Positions 42,906-51,749 of a stretch of DNA of 64,000 bases are shown one piece after another. The DNA is from Flavobacteriales bacterium (GTDB lineage Bacteria; Bacteroidota; Bacteroidia; Flavobacteriales_D; Parvicellaceae): NCBI GenBank assembly GCA_020635565.1, contig JACJZN010000010.1, positions 1 through 64,000 on the forward strand, read 5' to 3'. A program made the position numbers and the translations under genes. The notes under the pieces were generated by a model. It did no database searches, was not told the origin of the DNA, and worked only from the letters and a program-made list of their open reading frames with translations. Position 1 is the stretch's first letter, and each line of letters begins with the position of its first letter.

Positions 42906-45900
42906 TTAATTCGTTTCAGTATCCCAGATATACTCATTAATGATACCACCATTTTTGAAATAAGCTGTGCTCCACTTACTGGTAACTTTCTTATACTCAT
43001 CAGCCTTATTCCCTCTTACAACGATCCTTAGAATTGTGATCTCAACAACTTCACCTAAGTTATTAGTTCTCTGAAATGTTTTTTCAGTAACACCTTCAGG
43101 ATATTGATTTGCTAAAGGATCAATATTTTCATCTGAGAACATGGTCGCCTTTTGCGTTTTTACACTATCCATAACTACTGAATTGTCATAACCCACATCA
43201 GAAAACTCATTATCAATAGAAGCATTATCATCTAATACATTATCCTGATATGCCACCATTTTATCCATATTTTCCTCAACCATAGCAGACTCCTCCTCAT
43301 CCATCCCCAATTGATCCTCTTTGATCTTATCCTTGTCCTTATAATTATCCTGACTTCTTTCCTCATTGATAACCATTCCATCCTGATAAAGATCTGACAG
43401 ATCGCTCTGATAAATTTCCATTGCAGAAACATTATCCTCACGAGGAACATCCATCTCATCCGCAAATTCATCAAGATAATCTCGATACTCCATATTATAA
43501 TCATTTACAGCATCAGTCTTTTCTACGCTTTCAGCATGATTATCTAGGTTGATATCCATTTGAAGTTCCTTAAAGTCATCCATCTGAACTACCGTCTCTT
43601 CCTTTCTTCTTAAGTCACCATCCTCCGCAAATTGTTCATAGTCAGAAGCCATTTGTTTATAATCTCCGTATGTTTCATAAGTAGAAGACACTCCTTGATC
43701 AATCAAGTCATTGCTAATGTCAATCTGTATCTCCTTGTAGTCTTCCATATCAACAATGTTGTCCTCTCTTCTAACATCCATCTTTTCAGAAGCATCCTCT
43801 AAGTCATTCTGATAATCATTGTAGTATATTCTATTCTCGTTTGTTACATCCACTTCAGTTCCTGCTAGATCCAATTGAAGCTCTGATTGTTCAAGCTTGT
43901 ACTCTTCCATATCATAGATGTTCTCCTTTCGATTCTCGTCCAAAGAGTACTCATATTCCGATCTTGCCTGTTCTGAATTATCGTAGTAATTATTTAAATT
44001 ATTAGAACGATTGGTCTCCACATCATAGAAGCCTTCTATCTCCATCGTCTTGTTTTCCTTGTACTGCTCTATCTCAAGCAATACATCTTTTCTTTGTTCA
44101 TCCCACAACTCTTGTAATTCTGCATATTCTGTATCCATCTGCTCGTAGTCTTCGTTAATAGATTCTGTACGATCAGACTGAAACATCAATTCATCCTCAT
44201 TATCTGTTTTTACTTTTTCCTTGTAGGTTTCGTAATCTGCATCTTTAGATGTGATCTCATCTACCCGATCATCCGCCCAAAGTTTTTCAATTTCCTCCTC
44301 AGACATATGAATCTCCTCTCCATAATATCCAGGATCAATCTCAATCGCGTTCTCTTTCTCGATCTTCTCCTTTTGAGCTTGAGCAGCATCAGACATTAAC
44401 GCTTTTATCTCCGCAATTTTATCAGTTGGATATTTCGCACCTGGTTTCACTCCCAACGCTCCTTCATAGGCATCTATTGCCTTCTGATATTTTTTCTCCG
44501 CGAACAATGCATTACCTTCCTGAACAAACTCATTATACGCATCGAGCTTTCCTGCACTGGCTTTTGCTTTTTTAATTTTTTCCAACTGCGCTGGCGGATA
44601 TGGATCTGCTGGTTTTAAATCCTTTGCTCTTCCATAGAGTTCTTCAGCTCCATCCCAGTTTTTTGCTGCAAATAGAGCATCAGCTTTATCAATGATTTTC
44701 TGATATTGCTTATCGATGAACTTCGCAGCCCATTCCTCCATTAAATTATTCAGATAATTCACCTGCTCCTGAGGATAGCTCTCATCTCCTTTTATCTTCA
44801 TAGCAGCATCATACAATCCCTTTGCCGCGATTGCCAGATCATCACTTTCTGCAGCTATTGCTTCATCCCTTTTCGCATCAGCTTTCGCAATTGCCGCCTG
44901 ATATTTTTCTAACAAGGCATTTTCATTTGCCATATTTGAAAGGATGTCATTGATTTCGTTGATTCTCTTCTGAGGTTCTGTCTCAGCAGGCAAAATGTTC
45001 TTTGCTTCTGTATAAGCATCAATTGCTTCTTGATATTTTTTACTATCCTTTAGCGACTTTCCTTTAGCCATCAACGCATCATACTCCTGCTTTTTCTTAG
45101 CTTGTTCAGCGGCTGCATCATCAGCAGCTGCAGCATCTGCCAATTTCTGATCAATCAATGCGATCTGCTCATTAGGACGAGGTCTATCAAAAACCCCCTT
45201 CGCTTTTATATAATCTGTTTTTGCTTCCTTCCATTTTCCAGCCTCAAATAAACCATCTGCACTCGCCATGTACTTATTGTATTCATCCTCTTTGGCTTTC
45301 ATTGCAGAAACTTCTTTAATTCTCTGGTTCAAGATATCCTCTTTAGCAGCAAACAAACCTTTAGCCTTTGAATATAATCCTATAGCTTTCTCATATTCTC
45401 CAGCTTCCGTTAAAGCAGTTCCTTTCTCCAGATATTTTTGAAATTGAGTCTCTGTTTCATCATCCAGCTCCTTCTTCATTAGATCGTTCACCTCATCGAT
45501 CTTCTTTTGAGGAATTGGACTATCTGTTTTAACTTCTTTTGCTTGTCCGTAGAATCCCTTAGCTTCCTCCCAACTCCTAGCATCCTTAGCGGCATCTCCC
45601 TTTGCTATTAGATCATTGAATTCCTTGTCTTTCGCTTCTGCAGCAGCATCTGATGCCTTCTGAGCTTCGTATGCTGCCTTAGCATCTTTAGCTGCCTTAA
45701 TCTTTTGGTTTGCCAGAGCATTATTCACATTCAAACCTAAAGCTGATTCATATTCATTAATAGCCATATCAAAGGCATTTGAAGATAGATGGCCGTCTCC
45801 TGCAGCAACAAATTTCTCAAACTGGGCTTGCTTAGCTGCAGCGTCCTGATCAGCCATTTCCTGCTCATAAGCAGCTTTAGCATCCTTTGCTTCCTTTAAT

Positions 45901-48023
45901 TTTTGATTCGCAAGTGTATTATTTACATCGAGATCAAGCGCTCCTTCATAATCATTTATCGCACCATCAAAATCCTTTGAACCTAACTTTCCATCTCCAG
46001 CTGATATAAACTGATCAAACTTTGCCTGCTTCTGTTCGGCTTCATTCTTGTCAGCCATTTCCTTTTCATATGCCGCTTTTGCATCTTGTGCCTCTTTGAT
46101 CTTTTTGTTAGCTTTTGGATCATCTACAGCTAACGCCAATGCTTCCTGATATTTAGCTATCGCTCCGTCAAAATCTTTAGATCCTAACTTACTATCACCA
46201 TCAGAAATGAACTGATCGAACTTCTGCTTCTTAGCTGCTTCAGCATCAGAATTCTCTTTTGCACTTTTTGCATCCTGAGCTTCTTTGATCTTAGCATTAG
46301 CTGCAGCGTTATCATAACCTGTATTTAAAGCTTCCGTATATTTTGCGATCGCACCATCAAAGTCCTCACTTCCTAACTTCCCATTTCCATCGGCCATGAA
46401 CTGATCAAACTTCTGCTTTTTAGCTGCTTCAGCATCTGCATTCTCTTTTGCACTTTTTGCATCCTGAGCTTCTTTGATCTTGGCATTAGCTGTGGCATTA
46501 TCAAATCCAGTATTTAAAGCTTCGGTATATTTAGCGACTGCTCCATCAAAATCTTCGCTTCCCAATTTCGTATTTCCCTCGGAAATAAACTTCTCAAATG
46601 CCGCTTTCTTAGCTGCCTCTGCTGCTTCATCCTCTTTGGCTTTCTTTGCATCCTCCGCAGCTTTGATCTTAGCATTTGCCGCAGCATTATCAAAACCGGT
46701 ATTCAAAGCTTCCTTATATTTTGCTATAGCTCCGTCAAAATCCTGACTTCCCAATTTACTATCCCCATCAGCTATCAACTTATCAAATACTGCTTTTTTT
46801 GCCGCAGCATCTGCTTCTTCTTCTTTCTTTTTCTTGAGTTCCTTAGCTTTCTCCAATTCACTCTTAACTCTACTATCTTCTTTAATATTGAGGGCTGCAG
46901 TATATTTTTCTATGGAAGTATTATAATCTTCATTAAGCATTCCTTTATCACCAGCAGCAACTAATTCATTAAACTTCTGTTCCTCCTCCATCTGCTTTTT
47001 GATAATGTCTTCACATTCCTTAATCTTTACAGGAGGTGTTTTTTCAGTTGGTTTAATTTTTCCAGCTTCCTGATATAGAGTTTTAGCATACGCGTAATCC
47101 TTGTCCGCAAAAGCTTTGTCTGCCTCTTTCATTTTTGCCTGAAAATCAGCATCTACTTGAGCACCTTCTGCTGCCGCCTTTTGCGCTTTTGCATCATTTA
47201 TTTTAGCATCAATAGTCTTATCTTCTGGCATGATGCTCTTTGCCTTCTCATACTTAGCTATAGCTTCATCATAATTTTTAGCAGTCAACGCTCCATCACC
47301 AGCCGTCACAGCCTGATCGAAACTCTTCTTTTGTTCAATCTTTTGCTCTGTTGTGGTGATTTTTGTTGCTACGGTAGGATCATCTTTTTTAATCTCTTTT
47401 GCCTTTTCATAGTTGGTCATGGCTTCGGTATAATTACCTGCCTGAAAGGCTTTATCTCCATTCTCAACAAACTTTTTGAACTCTTCCTCTTCTTTATTTG
47501 CCTCCTTTGCAAGATCTTCAAAAAACTTTTCGTACTTACTTTTTTGGGCACTGGTATAGGAATAATCTACCGCCAAACCTCCCGTGGCAGGATCAATAGA
47601 CAATTTCCCTACCTGAAAATCTCCAGAAACCGGACTATAGTCAACATCAGGCTTCTTTTCATCCAATTCAAAAGGTATTTCGAGAGGAATAGCATCAGGT
47701 GTATCTTCTTGAAAATATCCTGTTTTACCATCAATCGTGATCGTTTTACTCAGATATCCATCACAACTTGCCGAAATGGTATATACAAAGCCCATTGGTA
47801 ATTCCAGATCACCGTATTTACCATTGGAACCAACTGTTACCGTCTTTACAACGGACCCATTTTTTTTTACGGTAATCGTAGCTCCAGTCAGCTTTTTACC
47901 TGAAGAGGTAGTCATTCTTCCTTCTACATAAATTGTAGGACTATCCTGTGCCTTTGTTTCATTATAACCAGAGGCAATAAGAAACAAAACCAACAACCAA
48001 CTGTATTTTAACAACTTGACCAT
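42906..48023 (-). CDS. Giant exported repeat protein: 17 TPR-like repeats and acidic tail
   Basis: 1705 residues. Signal peptide ends NETKAQ. Residues about 28-120: Ig-like carboxypeptidase-regulatory type domain (VEGRMTTSSGKKLTGATITV). Residues about 133-165: module GKLSIDPATGGLAVDYSYTS, shared with the gene at 48164. Residues about 182-1215: 17 TPR-like repeats of 52-66 residues, consensus FDxFxxxGDxKLGSxDFDGA then IAKYxEAL and an Ala/Lys-rich coiled helix. Residues about 1240-1600: acidic repeats around MEDYKE. Residues about 1635-1705: compact C-terminal module starting YPEGVTEKTFQRTNNLGEVV. Surface or periplasmic; function unknown. Confidence 0.88.
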   Translation of the reverse strand: MVKLLKYSWLLVLFLIASGYNETKAQDSPTIYVEGRMTTSSGKKLTGATITVKKNGSVVKTVTVGSNGKYGDLELPMGFVYTISASCDGYLSKTITIDGKTGYFQEDTPDAIPLEIPFELDEKKPDVDYSPVSGDFQVGKLSIDPATGGLAVDYSYTSAQKSKYEKFFEDLAKEANKEEEEFKKFVENGDKAFQAGNYTEAMTNYEKAKEIKKDDPTVATKITTTEQKIEQKKSFDQAVTAGDGALTAKNYDEAIAKYEKAKSIMPEDKTIDAKINDAKAQKAAAEGAQVDADFQAKMKEADKAFADKDYAYAKTLYQEAGKIKPTEKTPPVKIKECEDIIKKQMEEEQKFNELVAAGDKGMLNEDYNTSIEKYTAALNIKEDSRVKSELEKAKELKKKKEEEADAAAKKAVFDKLIADGDSKLGSQDFDGAIAKYKEALNTGFDNAAANAKIKAAEDAKKAKEDEAAEAAKKAAFEKFISEGNTKLGSEDFDGAVAKYTEALNTGFDNATANAKIKEAQDAKSAKENADAEAAKKQKFDQFMADGNGKLGSEDFDGAIAKYTEALNTGYDNAAANAKIKEAQDAKSAKENSDAEAAKKQKFDQFISDGDSKLGSKDFDGAIAKYQEALALAVDDPKANKKIKEAQDAKAAYEKEMADKNEAEQKQAKFDQFISAGDGKLGSKDFDGAINDYEGALDLDVNNTLANQKLKEAKDAKAAYEQEMADQDAAAKQAQFEKFVAAGDGHLSSNAFDMAINEYESALGLNVNNALANQKIKAAKDAKAAYEAQKASDAAAEAKDKEFNDLIAKGDAAKDARSWEEAKGFYGQAKEVKTDSPIPQKKIDEVNDLMKKELDDETETQFQKYLEKGTALTEAGEYEKAIGLYSKAKGLFAAKEDILNQRIKEVSAMKAKEDEYNKYMASADGLFEAGKWKEAKTDYIKAKGVFDRPRPNEQIALIDQKLADAAAADDAAAEQAKKKQEYDALMAKGKSLKDSKKYQEAIDAYTEAKNILPAETEPQKRINEINDILSNMANENALLEKYQAAIAKADAKRDEAIAAESDDLAIAAKGLYDAAMKIKGDESYPQEQVNYLNNLMEEWAAKFIDKQYQKIIDKADALFAAKNWDGAEELYGRAKDLKPADPYPPAQLEKIKKAKASAGKLDAYNEFVQEGNALFAEKKYQKAIDAYEGALGVKPGAKYPTDKIAEIKALMSDAAQAQKEKIEKENAIEIDPGYYGEEIHMSEEEIEKLWADDRVDEITSKDADYETYKEKVKTDNEDELMFQSDRTESINEDYEQMDTEYAELQELWDEQRKDVLLEIEQYKENKTMEIEGFYDVETNRSNNLNNYYDNSEQARSEYEYSLDENRKENIYDMEEYKLEQSELQLDLAGTEVDVTNENRIYYNDYQNDLEDASEKMDVRREDNIVDMEDYKEIQIDISNDLIDQGVSSTYETYGDYKQMASDYEQFAEDGDLRRKEETVVQMDDFKELQMDINLDNHAESVEKTDAVNDYNMEYRDYLDEFADEMDVPREDNVSAMEIYQSDLSDLYQDGMVINEERSQDNYKDKDKIKEDQLGMDEEESAMVEENMDKMVAYQDNVLDDNASIDNEFSDVGYDNSVVMDSVKTQKATMFSDENIDPLANQYPEGVTEKTFQRTNNLGEVVEITILRIVVRGNKADEYKKVTSKWSTAYFKNGGIINEYIWDTETN
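43300..44080 (-). repeat. Acidic repeats in the giant protein's C-terminal region
   Basis: Approximate bounds. About five units of 55-60 residues, each with a D..R.(D/E)(D/E)N pattern, then MEDYKEIQ-like (MEEYKLEQ, MEDYKEIQ, MDDFKELQ, MEIYQSDL), then D/N-rich linkers. Degenerate, so old. Net charge is strongly negative, and calcium or cation binding is possible. Confidence 0.6.
44300..47480 (-). repeat. TPR-like repeat array of the giant gene
   Basis: Approximate bounds. 17 in-frame units of 52-66 codons. The most recent copies lie about 45,900-46,830 with a ~189-bp period; for example 46,207 onward and 46,396 onward share long near-identical stretches. This indicates recent tandem duplication. 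Confidence 0.8.
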
Positions 48024-48163
48024 TTAACTTACAAATGTCGCATTAATAATTTAAACCTTAAAATCAGCCATAACGAAATTTCAAATAAGAAGTTTCATCG
48101 TGCTAAACACCCATGTTTCACATGGCTGTACACTCATATAATGTAAAGGTTCAAAGAAAGTAA

Positions 48164-48667
48164 CTATTTTTTCTTGTGACTTTCGTATTTCTGTTTTTGT
48201 TCACTGGTAAATTTCATATCAACGGCCAGACCTCCAGTGGCCGGATCAACCTTCAACTTACCAATATAAAATCCTTTCTTTTTCAACTCCTTTCTTTTAG
48301 TTAACGATTTATTACTATCTAATTGAAAAGGAATATCCAAAGGAACAATCAAAGGACTGTCTTCTTCATAATAATTTTCTTTTGAATCGATTAAAATCCT
48401 TTTTGTAACATAACCTTTGAGAGAAACTTCCATAATGTATGTTTCCCCCATTAATAAATCTACCGCTGCATATTTCCCATTATCACCCGTAAAAAACTCT
48501 TTGACAACTGAAGACCTATCTTCATTGTAAAAGACAATTTTTACTCCTTTTAACTTTGTACCATCAAAAGAGGTCACCCTACCTTCAATAGACATTTTTG
48601 GAGAATCTTCAGCAAAACCGATACTTTGAGAAAGAACCAGCACCAATAAGATCAATAGATTTTTCAT
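48164..48667 (-). CDS. Short exported paralog of the giant protein's N-terminus
   Basis: 167 residues from ATG 48667 (MKNLLILLVLVLSQSIGFA, clean signal peptide). Contains the Ig-like domain (SIEGRVTSFDGTKLKGVKIV) and the GKLKVDPATGGLAVDMKFTS module, in the same order as residues 30-165 of the giant protein, and ends KQKYESHKKK just where the repeats would begin. It looks like a repeat-free partner or ancestor. It lies 140 bp upstream of the giant gene on the same strand. Confidence 0.8.
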   Translation of the reverse strand: MKNLLILLVLVLSQSIGFAEDSPKMSIEGRVTSFDGTKLKGVKIVFYNEDRSSVVKEFFTGDNGKYAAVDLLMGETYIMEVSLKGYVTKRILIDSKENYYEEDSPLIVPLDIPFQLDSNKSLTKRKELKKKGFYIGKLKVDPATGGLAVDMKFTSEQKQKYESHKKK

Positions 48668-48685
48668 AATTTGTAAGTTTACGCT

Positions 48686-48693
48686 CAAATGTA
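48686..48693 (-). promoter_or_regulatory. -7 box of the short paralog gene
   Basis: Minus strand TACATTTG matches TAnnTTTG, 18 bases before the ATG at 48667. The giant gene has a one-off GACATTTG at 48039-48032. Confidence 0.45.
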
Positions 48694-48700
48694 ATCATTT

Positions 48701-49822
48701 ATGCATAGTTTCTGGGAATATCAAGAATGGTTTAAAGAAGTTGATTTTGCAATCGTAGGAAGTGGAATTGTAGGTCTTCAATGTGGTCTCTCTCTTAGAA
48801 GGAAACATCCGAAAGCGAAGATCATCATTCTAGAAAGAGGATACCTACCATCTGGGGCCAGTAGTAAAAATGCGGGATTTGCATGTTTTGGGAGTCCTTC
48901 TGAAATTCTTGATGATCTGAGATCATCGTCACCAGAAGAAGTTGCCGAACTAGTTGAGCTTAGAACTAGAGGTTTGGAAATTCTTAAGAACACTTGCGGT
49001 GTGAATGAAATTGATTTTGAACAGTTAGGAAGTCATGAGGTATTTACAAACTCTGAAGAAGAATTATTCCATTCTTGCGCGGAAAAATTGGAGGACTTAA
49101 ATACTCTGCTTCAACCTATTTTCAATCAAAGAATTTTCGAGATTTCTGATCATCGAATTTCAACCTTCGGCTTTAGAAATGTTACACATCTGATTGAAAA
49201 CAAACTTGAAGGTCAGATCAACACGGGAAAAATGATCCAACGGCTTATTCAACTTGCTAGACAGGCAAATATTGAGATCATTAACGGTGCGGAAGTTACT
49301 AATTTAGACGACTGGGGGCAATCTGTCACAATCGAACTTAATACTAATTATAATTTTGAATCAAAGAAGGTACTTATTGCGAACAATGGATTTGCAGCAA
49401 AACTTTTACCCGATTTAGATGTCAAACCTGCCAGGGCTCAGGTATTAGTAACATCTCCGATTTCCGACTTAAGACTAAAAGGAACATTCCATATGCTAGA
49501 GGGCTTTTACTACTTCAGAAACGTAGGCGATCGCGTATTGTTTGGAGGTGGAAGAAATTTAGACTTTCTAGGAGAAACAACTACAGAACTATCCTTATCG
49601 GAATTGATTCAAAAAGACCTAGAAAAGAAATTAATCGAGATCATTTTACCAGACATCAACTTCACAGTTGAGCATCGATGGGCAGGTGTTATGGGTGTAG
49701 GACATACAAAAAAACCTATTGTACAGGCAGTCAGTTCAAACATTATTTGTGGTGTTAGAATGGGAGGAATGGGAGTTGCTATAGGAAGTATTATTGGTGA
49801 TCAAATGGCTAACCATATGTAG
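48701..49822 (+). CDS. FAD-dependent oxidoreductase (DAO family)
   Basis: 373 residues. The FAD Rossmann motif FAIVGSGIVGLQCGLSL lies near residue 17, ILERGYLPSGASSKNAGFAC near 43, and the closing VGHTKKPIVQAV and VRMGGMGVAIGSIIGDQM. Resembles glycine oxidase or D-amino-acid dehydrogenase-like enzymes that oxidise amines. Substrate not readable. Divergent from the short paralog gene; its 3' end overlaps the convergent membrane gene by 14 bases. Confidence 0.9.
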   Translation: MHSFWEYQEWFKEVDFAIVGSGIVGLQCGLSLRRKHPKAKIIILERGYLPSGASSKNAGFACFGSPSEILDDLRSSSPEEVAELVELRTRGLEILKNTCGVNEIDFEQLGSHEVFTNSEEELFHSCAEKLEDLNTLLQPIFNQRIFEISDHRISTFGFRNVTHLIENKLEGQINTGKMIQRLIQLARQANIEIINGAEVTNLDDWGQSVTIELNTNYNFESKKVLIANNGFAAKLLPDLDVKPARAQVLVTSPISDLRLKGTFHMLEGFYYFRNVGDRVLFGGGRNLDFLGETTTELSLSELIQKDLEKKLIEIILPDINFTVEHRWAGVMGVGHTKKPIVQAVSSNIICGVRMGGMGVAIGSIIGDQMANHM

Positions 49823-50429
49823 TCCAGTAAATAGACAACTGTTGTAGAAGATACAATACCATCATAAATTGTATTAGGAGACCTACTCTCACATGATGGA
49901 CACAGGTTGCCTCTTCTAAATAACGCCTAACATAAATGGTCGCACCGATCAAAATAGCGATCACAATAATAATTTGTACCAAACTGGAAGAAATCAACCA
50001 CATCAACCATATCAAATTCTGCGAGCCAATAAACAGCCCTTTAGTATAGTTTTTTAGATCTGATTTTAACCCCACCGTCCAAGACCAAATCGACCAAACA
50101 AGAAACGTGGCCAACATTAATAATCCAGAAAGGTTTGGATAATCATTGAGCGTAAGATCTTTCAAGACCATCACGGGCAATAAAAGCAGAATAAAAGCCC
50201 CGATCCAATGATTAATCGATCGTAAAAACATAATTATTCCAGAAAACGGAATAAAAATATACACCATTGGAAGGGGCACCAAGAACTCACCTAGCTGAAT
50301 CCAATAAACTAAACCATAGAAAAAATAGGCCAACCCAAGACCTCTGAGCATTCGCAGATCAAAATCAATAGAATTTGTCTGTAATATCAGTGATGGCTGG
50401 TCGAGAATTTCTTCGGATTCATCTTTCAT
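49809..50429 (-). CDS. Integral membrane protein, unknown function
   Basis: 206 residues with about six membrane segments, for example MLRGLGLAYFFYGLVYWIQL, IGAFILLLLPVMVL, LSGLLMLATFLVWSIWSWTV and IIIVIAILIGATIYV. The N-terminal ~25 residues are hydrophilic. No family recognised. Confidence 0.75.
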   Translation of the reverse strand: MKDESEEILDQPSLILQTNSIDFDLRMLRGLGLAYFFYGLVYWIQLGEFLVPLPMVYIFIPFSGIIMFLRSINHWIGAFILLLLPVMVLKDLTLNDYPNLSGLLMLATFLVWSIWSWTVGLKSDLKNYTKGLFIGSQNLIWLMWLISSSLVQIIIVIAILIGATIYVRRYLEEATCVHHVRVGLLIQFMMVLYLLQQLSIYWTTYG

Positions 50430-50499
50430 AGTTCATGAGTGACACGAATTCAATATCGCAAATTTGAACAAAATTATTGTGTTGATGTAACCTTTTTCG

Positions 50500-50622
50500 C
50501 ATAACTAAGTTATATGGGTGTAACCTGTTTACGAAGCAAATGGTTTCACTTCGATTATTATGACTGGTTATTTCTGTAAGGTGGGGAAAACCGATTCGAG
50601 ATGAATCGGTTTTCTTGTTTCT
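50500..50622 (+). ncRNA. Candidate small RNA with its own promoter-like site and terminator
   Basis: The gap 50430-50712 has no ORF worth calling. A perfect 11-bp stem, AAAACCGATTC (50587-50597) and GAATCGGTTTT (50603-50613), is followed by a T-rich tail on the plus strand, yet no plus-strand gene lies upstream. TTTG (50463-50466), 21 bases, then TAACCTTT (from 50488) is a near-consensus promoter. Between are the palindrome ATAACTAAGTTAT (50501-50513) and CGAAG/CTTCG arms. Two tGTAACCT copies are also present. Boundaries and existence are inference. Confidence 0.35.
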
Positions 50623-50712
50623 TAACCTGACAAAAATCATTTTTTTGCTTGACAACATTCATTTTCTCGATGATAGAGATGCTCTTTCTTTGCCTCAGTA
50701 AATTATTTAACT

Positions 50713-51087
50713 ATGACCGCGAAGGAGCATTTGTTTTATGGGTTTGGACAAGTTGTCTACTGTCTTTCGTTCTCTGATGGAAAAATTCAGGAAGAGGAGA
50801 AAAGAAAATTAGAGGCGATCGTTGACGAAATAGCTGGAAACAATATCGCTTCAGTCGTTCAAGTTACTCATATAATTTTCCAACTACTAGAAAAAGAACA
50901 GGTATTTACTGCTAAAGAGATGCTGAAGGAAGGAATTAAAAACATGAAACTAGGTGATCATTACCTCTCAGATGACCTCAAATCGATGTTCCTAAAGATA
51001 CTTCAGCAGATTGCTGAAGCATTCCCTCCTACCACTTCAGAAGAAATGGAAGTCGTAGCAGCATTTAAAGATGCATTTAATTACTAA
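50713..51087 (+). CDS. TerB-like cytoplasmic protein
   Basis: 124 residues, all-helical, no signal. The pattern FGQVVYCLSFSDGKIQEEEK, KLEAIVDEI fits the start of a TerB-like fold (acidic turn, D/S-DG.(I/V)...E). Members often have a tellurite or stress link, but no biochemical role can be read. First of three consecutive plus genes. TGACAAAAATCA lies 72 bases upstream (50629-50640). Confidence 0.65.
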   Translation: MTAKEHLFYGFGQVVYCLSFSDGKIQEEEKRKLEAIVDEIAGNNIASVVQVTHIIFQLLEKEQVFTAKEMLKEGIKNMKLGDHYLSDDLKSMFLKILQQIAEAFPPTTSEEMEVVAAFKDAFNY

Positions 51088-51103
51088 TTAATACCTATAA
51101 ACT

Positions 51104-51385
51104 ATGAGCACACAAGAAACTACACAGGAAACAGGAATTTTCAAGTACGCAGAAGAAAATAGATTTGGAGTTATATCACTTTTATTGATCTTCATTGGAT
51201 GCGTTGGTGGATTTACATTGAGTATGGGTGGATTGCACAGCGATGCAATTTTAATCGGACTTATTGTAACTACCATGGGTACTTTATCCTTAATGCTTGC
51301 AGTACAACCTATGCGATACGTTATTTATGCTGCGATAGCAGCTCTCGCAGTAAACATATTATCACTAATCAGTTTAGCATTTTAA
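51104..51385 (+). CDS. Small membrane protein with three helices
   Basis: 93 residues. Hydrophilic Thr/Glu-rich start (STQETTQETG), then helices VISLLLIFIGCVGGFTLSM, AILIGLIVTTMGTLSLMLAV and VIYAAIAALAVNILSLISLA. Unknown function. 16 bp after the TerB-like gene. Confidence 0.75.
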   Translation: MSTQETTQETGIFKYAEENRFGVISLLLIFIGCVGGFTLSMGGLHSDAILIGLIVTTMGTLSLMLAVQPMRYVIYAAIAALAVNILSLISLAF

Positions 51386-51386
51386 C

Positions 51387-51749
51387 ATGGCATTTTTACA
51401 CATAGATAAAAAAACTACTCTTTCTGACCTCCAGGGATGGTTCTCAGAAAGCTTTCCAAATCTGAAGATTGAATTCTACGATCACTCTCATGATAAAGGA
51501 GAGGGAAATACACCTTCTGAACTTCTTAAAGAACTAACTGGGTTGGTTTCACCAAATGGCAATCCAGAAGTTGAATTAACAATATTTGATGACTACTCCA
51601 CGAATTTAGTAGAGCATATATTCAGAACAAAATTACATTTGAATGTGCAGGTTTTCAGAAAGAATGGGAACAAATGGATCCAAACGATTACAACTGATAA
51701 CTGGACTTTGAAAGAACAGATGGACAGGGCTAAATTCCATATGGAATAA
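51387..51749 (+). CDS. Hypothetical cytoplasmic protein
   Basis: 120 residues, no signal. Starts MAFLHIDKKTTLSDLQGWFS, includes an acidic linker and FRTKLHLNVQVFRKNGNKW. An alpha/beta fold is likely, but no family is recognised. Starts one base after the previous stop, so the three plus genes form one transcript. Its stop abuts the response regulator's stop. Confidence 0.75.
   Translation: MAFLHIDKKTTLSDLQGWFSESFPNLKIEFYDHSHDKGEGNTPSELLKELTGLVSPNGNPEVELTIFDDYSTNLVEHIFRTKLHLNVQVFRKNGNKWIQTITTDNWTLKEQMDRAKFHME

Noticed and set aside
44300..47480. Periodic DNA repeats that could be taken for a CRISPR array.
   Set aside because: Unit length is about 156-198 bp, in frame and translated to TPR-like repeats; no short fixed repeats with unique spacers and no cas genes.
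47157..47801. Long open frame (214 codons) on the plus strand opposite the giant gene.
   Set aside because: It lies fully antisense to the repeat array, whose skewed codon use leaves long open frames; no signal, domain or promoter.
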